Shown piece by piece: positions 1-6,067 of a DNA stretch of 6,941 nucleotides (positions within the stretch are counted from its first letter, which is position 1; every line of letters starts with the position of its first letter). The position numbers and the translations under genes are program-made. This stretch comes from Promethearchaeota archaeon. GTDB taxonomy: Archaea > Asgardarchaeota > Lokiarchaeia > Sigynarchaeales > MK-D1. Location: assembly GCA_016839865.1 (NCBI GenBank), contig JAEOTN010000516.1, positions 1 through 6,941 of the forward strand, given 5' to 3'. A model generated the notes under the pieces. It was not told where the DNA came from and made no database searches. It worked only from the letters and a program-made list of their open reading frames with translations.

Positions 1-128
1 AACACGCGGACATGCAGTTCGCTTCGTTTCCCTCGCTCACCCAAATTACCTTCGATAGATTATTAATCCTGCTAATCTATTGCTTATTGAGAACCAGTAA
101 CTTCGCATACCCGCGAGCCGTTAAGTGA
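1..128 (+). repeat. attC-like recombination site 1 (5' end cut by window)
   Basis: This is an imperfect palindrome with the layout of an integron attC site. The left arm begins AAC (1-3) and CGCGGACATGC (5-15). The right arm holds GCATACCCGCG (105-115), a four-base AGCC spacer and GTT (120-122). The arms pair over 11 positions with two adjacent mismatches, and AAC pairs with GTT. The spacer is one base on the left and four on the right, resembling the unpaired central spacer of known attC sites. An inner stem ATAGATTA (55-62) with TAATCTAT (73-80) leaves a ten-base loop. A block of 23 bases in the right arm (100-122) is identical to the one in the site at 5835-5969. The bases before AAC lie outside the window, so pairing with the upstream cassette start cannot be tested. 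Confidence 0.75.
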
Positions 129-175
129 AATAATTTTTAGTGGCGTTCTACTGGAAAAGAAGTACTTTGGGAAGG

Positions 176-184
176 TTTTTATAT
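176..184 (+). promoter_or_regulatory. Probable archaeal TATA box of the cassette A gene
   Basis: TTTTTATAT, preceded by the purine-rich GGGAAGG (169-175) that could act as a BRE, is centred about 26 bases before the ATG at 206. No Shine-Dalgarno-like sequence lies between them; the interval is A/T only. The geometry fits an archaeal promoter giving a leaderless transcript that begins at or near the start codon. In such AT-rich DNA a chance match is possible. Confidence 0.5.
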
Positions 185-205
185 CTAAAATAAATGTAAT
201 ATGTT

Positions 206-1048
206 ATGCCTCAATTAAAAAATCCTCATAAAGGTTGGACAAACGAACACATTGCAAAAAGTATTCTCTCTAATTTTTGTTTTATTGCCGAACCTTCGAG
301 TATAGGGAATGATGTGGGTACTGATTTATTCTGCACATATTTCAAGATAGATGATAAGAAATTATTCCCTCACTATTCGTTTGCCATTCAAATCAAAAGT
401 AATTATGATGATATTGATGTTTCTAAAAATTTACAATATTATAATAATTTAGAAATCCCATTCTTCGTAGGAGTCGTTGATAAAACTAATTCCATAAAAT
501 TAAATATTTTTTCGGGAGAATCGATTTGCCATTTTTTTACATTATTTGGAAATCCATTGAGTCCTAGTAGTAGTCATTACAACCGAAAAAATAAAGTATT
601 TATTAAACTAATAAATGAAAAAACGCATGATCCTTTGTATACAAAAGATAGTGATAAACACGAATTTATATTGAATTTTCCACTAGTTGTTAATATAGAT
701 ATCGCTTACGATTATGAAAATAATTCTCAAGAAATACAAGAATTATTCGATCTTTGTAGATTAATTAAAAAAAATATATCTTACAGAAATTCAAATTCCC
801 ATATTTATGACCTTTACGGGAAAGAGGAAAGAGTAATGTTTGCGGGTTCTGGTTCCGCAAAAACGTTTAGAAAGAATTTTTTAGATCGGCTTTCAGAATT
901 TATTTTGAATTTAGATTGGATTTTAAATAAGAAACCCGATTCTGTAAAAAAGGGGGAAATTAAAACAATTAAGCAAATATATGAGTTATTACAAAAACAA
1001 TATAATTTGCCTAAGAATAATATATTAAATAAATTTAAAGATAAATGA
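206..1048 (+). CDS. Hypothetical protein with PD-(D/E)xK nuclease-like (DUF4365-like) N-terminal domain
   Basis: This is a 280-residue protein with no signal peptide or membrane segment. Residues 11-100 follow the pattern of small DUF4365-type nuclease domains: a helix with E14 (WTNEHIAKSIL), then GNDVGTDLF with D36 and D40, a strand ending in AIQIKSN with a Q62-x-K64 motif, and a strand IPFFVGVVDK (84-93). That E...D...QxK order is a known variant of the PD-(D/E)xK catalytic core, so DNA or RNA cleavage is possible but not shown. Residues 120-280 are Lys/Asn/Ile-rich and I do not recognise them; they may be a substrate-binding or partner region. The ATG is chosen because the TATA box lies about 26 bases upstream, with no ribosome-binding site, which suggests leaderless translation. 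It is the only gene in its cassette and no partner or immunity gene adjoins it. Nuclease assignment is from memory of motif patterns, with moderate certainty. Coding itself is secure. Confidence 0.8.
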   Translation: MPQLKNPHKGWTNEHIAKSILSNFCFIAEPSSIGNDVGTDLFCTYFKIDDKKLFPHYSFAIQIKSNYDDIDVSKNLQYYNNLEIPFFVGVVDKTNSIKLNIFSGESICHFFTLFGNPLSPSSSHYNRKNKVFIKLINEKTHDPLYTKDSDKHEFILNFPLVVNIDIAYDYENNSQEIQELFDLCRLIKKNISYRNSNSHIYDLYGKEERVMFAGSGSAKTFRKNFLDRLSEFILNLDWILNKKPDSVKKGEIKTIKQIYELLQKQYNLPKNNILNKFKDK

Positions 1049-1070
1049 ACCAAAGTGACCCAATATCGCG

Positions 1071-1097
1071 TTCTTTCTATTATTTCATTTTATTATA
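1071..1097 (+). terminator. Possible T-rich transcription end after the cassette A gene
   Basis: A pyrimidine-rich run with several T clusters begins 22 bases after the stop codon, before the attC at 1155. Archaeal transcription can stop at such U-rich stretches without a hairpin. No stable stem-loop precedes it. The call rests on position and composition only. Confidence 0.3.
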
Positions 1098-1154
1098 TAA
1101 ACGCCAAAAAATTACTCTGCATCGTTTCACTCTTTGCCTCACCCTATGGCTCGG

Positions 1155-1293
1155 TCACTTAACACGCGGGTATACGGTTCTCTTTACTATTGTTCCAATC
1201 ACCCAAATGCCACCGCTAATTTTATATGATGATAAAATGATTCAATTTAAGGGGTGCGGTGGCACTTCGCATACCCGCCAGCCGTTTTGCGAA
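1155..1293 (+). repeat. attC-like recombination site 2 (complete)
   Basis: The left arm is TCACTTAAC (1155-1163), one spacer base, then CGCGGGTAT (1165-1173). The right arm is ATACCCGC (1271-1278), a spacer, then GTT (1284-1286). An inner stem of GCCACCGC (1209-1216) with GCGGTGGC (1256-1263) is perfect over eight pairs, and a terminal hairpin pairs TTTTAT (1220-1225) with ATAAAA (1232-1237). Most of the unpaired sequence is on the left side (about 1176-1208), giving a strongly one-sided bulge. The right arm differs from that of site 3 at only two of the last 38 bases before the crossover, one of them a C for G at 1279. The length of about 130 bases is at the long end of known attC sites. An open frame at 1045-1371 crosses the whole site and is not thought to be coding. 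Confidence 0.8.
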
Positions 1294-1552
1294 ATTCACC
1301 TGAAGATCTTTGGTGATTGTATTTCCCCCCATCTTTGGACATCTCTCTTAAATGTATATGAGATAAAATGAAGCTTATATTATTTTTCAAATTTAAGATT
1401 TGGCTTTTAGATTAGATATTGAATTTATTTTTATAATAATATCCATCACTATATGAAACATTCAAACACAATTCTTCTAAATATAGTTTGAACAATTCTT
1501 TTCAATACCGATTTAGTGTTTCTTCAATACTTTTTGAATTATCGGTGGAACA
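1294..1552. other. AT-rich spacer with weak inverted repeats, no gene seen
   Basis: This stretch lies between attC site 2 and the 3' end of the large minus-strand gene. It contains three weak inverted repeats: TCACC (1296-1300) with GGTGA (1312-1316), ACTATAT (1448-1454) with ATATAGT (1481-1487), and ACCGAT (1507-1512) with ATCGGT (1541-1546). The last two have loops of 26-28 bases and either could form part of the 3' end of the large gene's transcript, but none has a convincing T-run on the minus strand. No credible coding frame was found. Confidence 0.4.
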
Positions 1553-4500
1553 CTACTCTATTAATTGTTGTCTTTGTTCAACCCATATATCTTCACGTTT
1601 TGCCTCATGACTATAGCCCTTTTCAATATCTCTCAAAACTTTTGAAATTCTTGTCCATTTACCATCACAATTCTCAGCCCATTTCCGATATTGACTTGCA
1701 AGTTCCCTCTCCTGTTTACCCCCCTCATAATAATCTCTTCCGAAGGCTCCTCTTTTATTATAAATTCCAGAATACAATCCATCTTCTATTTCGGGACTCA
1801 TATAATGTTCAAGAATGTCTCGAACAATCTTATGAGGCCAACAACCATCGTCTGGATCATTTGGAGTATAAGCAAGAATTCTACCAATTGTAAGATCCGC
1901 TGCTTTTAATCTGTCTTTCAATGCACATTGTTTTCTCACAGTATCGATCCAATCTAGCAGATATTTATCGTCAAGAGTTCCATCATTCTTCAATCCAGGT
2001 ACTCGATTATAATTCCATAATAGAGAGAATCCACGTTCTGCTAATGCTTTATTAGAGTTTTCTTCCGATTCAGTTCCATCATCTTTTTTATATGTCATTG
2101 TAATTAACTCCGTAAAAACATTCGGTTGGGTATTAACCAATTTGACCATATTGTCTGGTTTATCATCAAATTTAAAAATGGTCATAAAATTCCATTCGAT
2201 TTTCGCTAAGTATTCATAATCAACATCCGGCCTTTTCTTAAGAATCTCAAGTATCTTCTCGAGTCCATATTTGAAATGGTCTGAGATTGAGACCCAATCC
2301 TTTGAGGAAAAATCAGCTTCTATTAACCCGTCAAGATTTGTTTTAATCATTTCTGTAGACACCTTTGAAATATTGCTACTATGACTAAGGTTTACAAGAC
2401 ATTGGAATGCAACAAAAGGTCTCTTGAATTTTAATAGATAATCTAATAATTTAGGGACATCATCTTTATTTTCCAATGGAGCAGTAGGTGGATAGCTTTT
2501 CCAATATTCCTCAATGACTTCTTCTTCACATTTATTTAAAAGTTCCCAGGTTATATTCGACCATGGAAGGGCACTAAGAATTAGGGTCAATCGCTCAGCA
2601 GTAATTTCTTCTCTTTTATCAATTAGTTCTTTCGCCCAATTATTGCCTTTATCGTGATATCTTTGTCTAATAAATCCTTTTAGAAATTCCTGTAATCTCG
2701 AATCATTTCGATCATCAAAATTGATAATGAAATTGTAGTCGTCTTCAATAAGATCTTTGATTTGTGCAGCATTGATTCCAACAAGTCTCGGTTCTTTTGC
2801 AGATTGGCTAAGATCTGATAACCCCTTTATGTCCAAAGCCTTGAAAATCTCTAGTGTTGCTTTGTGCTGTAATTTTTCTGTTAATACTTTTTGTAAATTA
2901 TGATCATGTTTTTCTGTAACACAATCAGGGTGACTTGCGTAATAACAGAAAATTGATTTCCATCTAGATATTAAATTATCAGGTTCAAAATGAGAATATG
3001 CCTCTTCAAGTTTCTTAATGGTTTTTTTATCCAATGACCATTCTGCCTCAGAGAATTTTTTATGATGGAATAATTCTGATTGAATCTTTTCCCAAATTAT
3101 TACCTTTGTCGGTTCATCTATCTTCGTAATATCAAAATGGCATAATTTTTCTACAAATTCTAGCCTTATTTGTTCCAGGGGAATTTTTGAAAGTAATTCA
3201 AGTATATCTTTCCAACGTAATGGATCATAATCCACTAAATCTATCAAGCAACCACTTACGAACTTTATCCCCGTAATAATTTCATTATTTGATACATTAT
3301 TACTATGACTATCCGCCCAGTCTCTATATTTTGGAAGATAATTTGAAGATGTTGGGGAATGATGTGATAATATTAACCTAGTTAGGAGATTCCAAGATTG
3401 ATCGGGAAATTTTTCAATTAAACTATTAAGTATTTCAAACCTTTCTTCTTGTGATGCAGACGTTTGAGGAAACCACAAGAGAAATATTGACTGTAGACTA
3501 TTGGAGGGCTTGTTCATCCAATTGCTTTCTGGATCTTCTAAATCTGCTAGGCGACAAAGAATGTAAGTAACTCGACCGAGATATTTTTGATTCCAAGCCA
3601 AACATTCGAGTCCCCACAGAAAAAATGCATAATCACACCTACCAAATGGTGTCGTTTGATAGAAAAATTCACTGAAATTAGATTCTTCTTTATCGAGTAT
3701 CGTTTCTATTGAATCTAAGAATTGATCTGGTGCGGCTTCAATAAAAATTGGAAGCACATCAGAAAGCGTTGCCCAGAATTCCCAAGAAAACTCTTCCTTA
3801 TAAAGCGAATATAAAATACTGTGGACGTAGTTGGAAGCTTCAGGAAGCTGTACTGGAGGCTGAATAGATAACAATCCAAGGGAGATGCTTAAACCTTTTC
3901 GTAGAACATCAGAACATTGAGTTTGATTAGTTTGAAAAACTTGATATGGTATACGATCATTCTTAGGAATCTTATACTTTGGATGAATTTCTTTAAAAAT
4001 TTTCATTATAACACTTTCAATTCGCTCTATATTTGATTGTGTGATGTAATCGCGAAGGTAGCTGTAAACATATTCTTGAGATGTGAGTGTATATATTGAA
4101 CCAATTTTTTTACAGGCAGGATTAGGAGAGGAGCATAATTCTTGAATTGTCATTTCAAATTCTTCATAAGGCACATTGCTCAACATTCCCATTATTTTTT
4201 TATCAATTTTATTCGATGAATCCCAGGAACCCGCAAACAAGAGTGGAATTAATTGACTACCTACATTTTGTTTTGTCCATTCAGGGCGTGAAACCTCTAC
4301 TTCATCTGCTAATAGTCTCCTTAATATGGACAAAGATCCATGAGTCTTTATAGCAATTCGATGTGCTTCCTGAGTTGTTTTACCCCCTTCGAGTATTAAT
4401 TGTTCTTCGATAGCTTTTAATGGTAATCGAGTTATAGAAAGACTGTCTGAGGTTGAATCTGATTCCCTTGTTGTTGGAATAAATACTTTATGTCCATTTT

Positions 4501-5605
4501 GAATTGCTTTACCGATGGAAGCGCCATCAAATGTAGGTATTAATATCAACTGATTTCCAGGTGCAGAAAGTGTTCGAAATTCAACCTTATCTTCAACAAT
4601 TACAGCTCTAGACCAATGGTTAATCTGTAAATTAGGCTTCTCTGTCAAAATTATGGCAGCGAGATATGCTATAGCAATTTCGATTTCATGTGCATGAAGA
4701 TGAATCTTTGATCCGATGGGGTTGCTGAGAAAAGAATCTAGTCTCGATTTTGATTTAATTTGTGTTTTTAAAAGTAAATTTTGATCAATTGGAGGATCTG
4801 TTGAATGCCACCACTCATCCCAAAATGTGAAAAGTGAGGTTGCATTTTCCGTTCTTAATCCAAGTTCTCTTGCAAGCCATATTCCAACAGCGGGGGCTAT
4901 TCCCAACCAAAGTTCCAAATCATCAGCATCAATAACTCTAACGTTTGCCCAATCGGTTGTATCTCGTTTTGCATTGGCCCAATCATTCTTACCTTCCCAC
5001 CGTCTCGGAGTTACAAAAATGAATGTTCCTTCTGTGATTTTTTCTCCCAGTGGATTTTCTGTCCTTTTTTTAAAATCCTTTTCTGCTTTCGTTTGGAAAT
5101 CCATCTCTCTTGATATTTCCCATAACGAAATTCCTTTTGGAATAAAAGGATGGTTATACGATTCATTATACACAACTTTTCCATCCCACCCGGATCTGTA
5201 TATGCTATCCCCAGTAGGTAGTATTATTAGTTCGACATTGGTAGTAGCTGTTATTAATCGCTGAATAACCTCAGGGATAATTTCTTCAGCTCTTCGTTGA
5301 TCCGCAAAATGCTTAAGGTCTGTTGACTTAACAACCTTTAGAATATTCTGGATTCCGTATTTTCTGAAATCTAATTGTATGTCATCATCTGTGGAGTCAT
5401 TTACATATCCCGCCTTTTTCAATAAGACATTGAAATCAATCGAATAATACTCAGCTAGCGTTTGTAAAAGTGATTGGGATGGTTTTCCAATCTTCCCATT
5501 CTCTAGTTGACTGAGATGTGCATTTGCAATACCAGTCTCATCCTGTACTTGCCTCAGAGTAAACTTTTTTGCTTTTCGAACTTTCTTAAGATAATCACCT
5601 AACAT
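1553..5605 (-). CDS. 1350-aa XRE-HTH / nuclease-like / degenerate STAND-like protein, probable defence protein
   Basis: The start is the ATG at 5605-5603, because GGTGA (5618-5614) sits eight bases upstream; TTG and GTG codons five and four residues earlier overlap that site and are less likely. Residues 1-65 form an XRE/Cro-type helix-turn-helix (TLRQVQDETGIANAHLSQLENG). Residues 105-250 hold a module I recall from large uncharacterised, defence-like proteins: PEVIQRLI, GWDG (139-142), IPKGISLWE (155-163), FVTPRRW (197-203), DADDLELWL (226-234). D141 and E163 could be remnants of a PD-(D/E)xK site, but no clear (D/E)xK is seen. Residues 295-435 resemble the STAND-protein arrangement (LILIPTFD, GHKVFIP, GSLSILRRLL), yet IHLHAHEIEIAIAYLAA stands where a Walker A would be, so ATP binding is doubtful. 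Residues 440-1250 are mostly helical and repeat-like. Residues 1250-1350 carry a conserved-looking end (YNKRGAFGRDYYEGGKQERELA). No membrane segments are seen. Likely cytosolic; defence is inference. Confidence 0.85.
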   Translation of the reverse strand: MLGDYLKKVRKAKKFTLRQVQDETGIANAHLSQLENGKIGKPSQSLLQTLAEYYSIDFNVLLKKAGYVNDSTDDDIQLDFRKYGIQNILKVVKSTDLKHFADQRRAEEIIPEVIQRLITATTNVELIILPTGDSIYRSGWDGKVVYNESYNHPFIPKGISLWEISREMDFQTKAEKDFKKRTENPLGEKITEGTFIFVTPRRWEGKNDWANAKRDTTDWANVRVIDADDLELWLGIAPAVGIWLARELGLRTENATSLFTFWDEWWHSTDPPIDQNLLLKTQIKSKSRLDSFLSNPIGSKIHLHAHEIEIAIAYLAAIILTEKPNLQINHWSRAVIVEDKVEFRTLSAPGNQLILIPTFDGASIGKAIQNGHKVFIPTTRESDSTSDSLSITRLPLKAIEEQLILEGGKTTQEAHRIAIKTHGSLSILRRLLADEVEVSRPEWTKQNVGSQLIPLLFAGSWDSSNKIDKKIMGMLSNVPYEEFEMTIQELCSSPNPACKKIGSIYTLTSQEYVYSYLRDYITQSNIERIESVIMKIFKEIHPKYKIPKNDRIPYQVFQTNQTQCSDVLRKGLSISLGLLSIQPPVQLPEASNYVHSILYSLYKEEFSWEFWATLSDVLPIFIEAAPDQFLDSIETILDKEESNFSEFFYQTTPFGRCDYAFFLWGLECLAWNQKYLGRVTYILCRLADLEDPESNWMNKPSNSLQSIFLLWFPQTSASQEERFEILNSLIEKFPDQSWNLLTRLILSHHSPTSSNYLPKYRDWADSHSNNVSNNEIITGIKFVSGCLIDLVDYDPLRWKDILELLSKIPLEQIRLEFVEKLCHFDITKIDEPTKVIIWEKIQSELFHHKKFSEAEWSLDKKTIKKLEEAYSHFEPDNLISRWKSIFCYYASHPDCVTEKHDHNLQKVLTEKLQHKATLEIFKALDIKGLSDLSQSAKEPRLVGINAAQIKDLIEDDYNFIINFDDRNDSRLQEFLKGFIRQRYHDKGNNWAKELIDKREEITAERLTLILSALPWSNITWELLNKCEEEVIEEYWKSYPPTAPLENKDDVPKLLDYLLKFKRPFVAFQCLVNLSHSSNISKVSTEMIKTNLDGLIEADFSSKDWVSISDHFKYGLEKILEILKKRPDVDYEYLAKIEWNFMTIFKFDDKPDNMVKLVNTQPNVFTELITMTYKKDDGTESEENSNKALAERGFSLLWNYNRVPGLKNDGTLDDKYLLDWIDTVRKQCALKDRLKAADLTIGRILAYTPNDPDDGCWPHKIVRDILEHYMSPEIEDGLYSGIYNKRGAFGRDYYEGGKQERELASQYRKWAENCDGKWTRISKVLRDIEKGYSHEAKREDIWVEQRQQLIE

Positions 5606-5613
5606 AGTAAAAA

Positions 5614-5618
5614 TCACC
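5614..5618 (-). promoter_or_regulatory. Shine-Dalgarno deciding the start of the large gene
   Basis: On the minus strand GGTGA is followed by eight bases and then ATG (5605-5603). Its G is part of a possible in-frame GTG codon (5617-5615) next to a TTG (5620-5618). Use of those codons would put the ribosome-binding site inside the coding sequence, so the ATG is preferred. Confidence 0.6.
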
Positions 5619-5624
5619 AAATTA

Positions 5625-5653
5625 TGCTAATCTGCTAATTTAATCGCTTAGCA
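5625..5653. promoter_or_regulatory. Candidate HTH operator: TGCTAA x2 plus inverted TTAGCA
   Basis: On the plus strand TGCTAA occurs at 5625-5630 and 5633-5638 as an eight-base tandem step, and its inverse TTAGCA at 5648-5653. The second and third copies form an inverted repeat with a nine-base spacer. The cluster begins 20 bases upstream of the start codon of the large gene, whose product has a DNA-binding N-terminus. Autorepression is a natural reading, but the sites are short and the region is AT-rich. Confidence 0.45.
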
Positions 5654-5673
5654 AGTACTTAAGATTTTCCTAC

Positions 5674-5724
5674 ACATGTTCATTTTATAGGCATTTTCAC
5701 TGCCTACAAATTACATTGACATGT
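5674..5724. repeat. Nested inverted repeat upstream of the large gene
   Basis: A perfect six-base stem TAGGCA (5688-5693) and TGCCTA (5701-5706) encloses a seven-base loop. It is flanked by two copies of the self-complementary ACATGT (5674-5679 and 5719-5724). The inner stem overlaps the possible TATA box of the large gene. It may be a second protein-binding site or a structured element. No T-run follows on either strand, so it is not a clear terminator. Confidence 0.4.
5681..5690 (-). promoter_or_regulatory. Possible TATA box of the large gene
   Basis: The minus strand reads CTATAAAATG, with the A-rich GTGAAAATGC just upstream as a possible BRE. A start site about 25 bases downstream (near 5660) would give a leader of roughly 55 bases with the TGCTAA copies immediately downstream of transcription start, where a bound repressor could block elongation. 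CTTAAGTA (5663-5656) is a weaker alternative closer to the gene. Confidence 0.38.
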
Positions 5725-5834
5725 CCAAAAATTTCCACCCCCCAATATTTTAGAAGTCTCTATTCAGGTGAACTTTTCGTGATTACTTTATTATCACTTA
5801 GGGTCGTTACACTTTCATTCCTTTGGAGCTCACC

Positions 5835-5969
5835 TTCGCATAACACGCGGGTATACAACTCACTCGTTGAACTCGCTCACCAAATTCCACCGCTAGATTT
5901 ATATTATGATATTCTGTTTTAACCTGAGGGGTGCGGTGGCACTTCGCATACCCGCGAGCCGTTATATGA
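5835..5969 (+). repeat. attC-like recombination site 3 (complete)
   Basis: The left arm is TTCGCATAAC (5835-5844), one spacer base and CGCGGGTAT (5846-5854). The right arm is ATACCCGCG (5948-5956), the spacer AGCC, then GTT (5961-5963). The nine-base outer stem is perfect and extends by one further pair after a mismatch. The inner stem CCACCGC (5887-5893) with GCGGTGG (5933-5939) is also perfect. As in site 2, about 30 unpaired bases lie only on the left side. The right arm is nearly identical to sites 1 and 2, as in arrays whose attC sites belong to one host lineage. The open frame at 5716-5922 runs into this site and is not considered a gene. Confidence 0.8.
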
Positions 5970-5993
5970 AATCAGGGTGAAAAGAGCATTGGG

Positions 5994-6003
5994 TATATAT
6001 AAA
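5994..6003 (+). promoter_or_regulatory. Probable TATA box of the HEAT/zinc-ribbon gene
   Basis: TATATATAAA lies about 30 bases inside the cassette. Transcription starting roughly 25 bases downstream would leave a leader of about 40 bases that includes the Shine-Dalgarno at 6056-6062. A weaker alternative is CTTAAATA at 6018-6025. Its location inside the cassette means the gene does not depend on a common integron promoter. Confidence 0.55.
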
Positions 6004-6055
6004 AAAAACGGTAATGCTTAAATAAACAAAATAAATATTTACTTTAGAAATAAAA

Positions 6056-6062
6056 GAGGTGA
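6056..6062 (+). promoter_or_regulatory. Strong Shine-Dalgarno, decides start at 6068
   Basis: GAGGTGA, a seven-base match to the 16S rRNA 3' end, is followed by five bases and ATG (6068-6070). The in-frame GTG at 6059-6061 lies within this site and is therefore not the likely start. Confidence 0.75.
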
Positions 6063-6067
6063 GTAAG

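Larger units (their letters stand above)
121..1284 (+). mobile_element. Integron gene cassette A (1164 bp)
   Basis: Boundaries are set at the G/TT crossover point of attC-type sites: after G120 on the left and at G1284 on the right. The cassette starts with TTAAGTGA. Its own attC is entered through TCACTTAAC (1155-1163), the exact nine-base reverse complement of GTTAAGTGA (120-128), as expected if both came from one circular cassette. It contains one gene on the plus strand (206-1048) with a promoter of its own. Its length is normal for a cassette. Recombination activity is inferred from layout only. Confidence 0.72.
1285..5961 (-). mobile_element. Giant integron gene cassette B (4677 bp) with reversed gene
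   Basis: The cassette runs from T1285 to G5961 between two near-identical attC-like sites. It starts TTTTGCGAA, and its terminal attC is entered through TTCGCATAAC (5835-5844). That is the reverse complement of GTTTTGCGAA (1284-1293) at nine of ten positions, so the ends still match as one cassette. It is several times larger than usual cassettes and its single gene runs on the minus strand, against the normal attC orientation. The gene must therefore use its own promoter. An alternative is that an older cassette received an insertion, or that two cassettes lost an attC between them; no internal attC-like remnant was seen. Confidence 0.65.

Noticed and set aside
1296..1316. Short hairpin TCACC/GGTGA as a terminator or riboswitch
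   Set aside because: It has only five pairs around an 11-base loop and no T-run. It lies far from the end of the large gene, so it is too weak to call.
1045..1371. 108-codon plus-strand open frame beginning MNQSDPISRS
   Set aside because: It overlaps the end of the cassette A gene by four bases and runs straight through the whole palindromic attC-like site 2. It has no ribosome-binding site and no recognisable protein pattern. The frame is best explained by chance.
4827..5264. 145-codon plus-strand open frame within the large gene
   Set aside because: It is antisense to the conserved nuclease-like module of the minus-strand gene and has no start signal or family resemblance.
5716..5922. 68-codon plus-strand open frame upstream of attC site 3
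   Set aside because: It crosses the left half of the attC-like site, lacks a start signal and has low-complexity composition.
1..5969. Repeats as MITEs or transposon terminal inverted repeats
   Set aside because: The sites are not flanked by direct target duplications. Flanks are complementary between neighbouring sites in cassette order, which attC logic explains and transposition does not.
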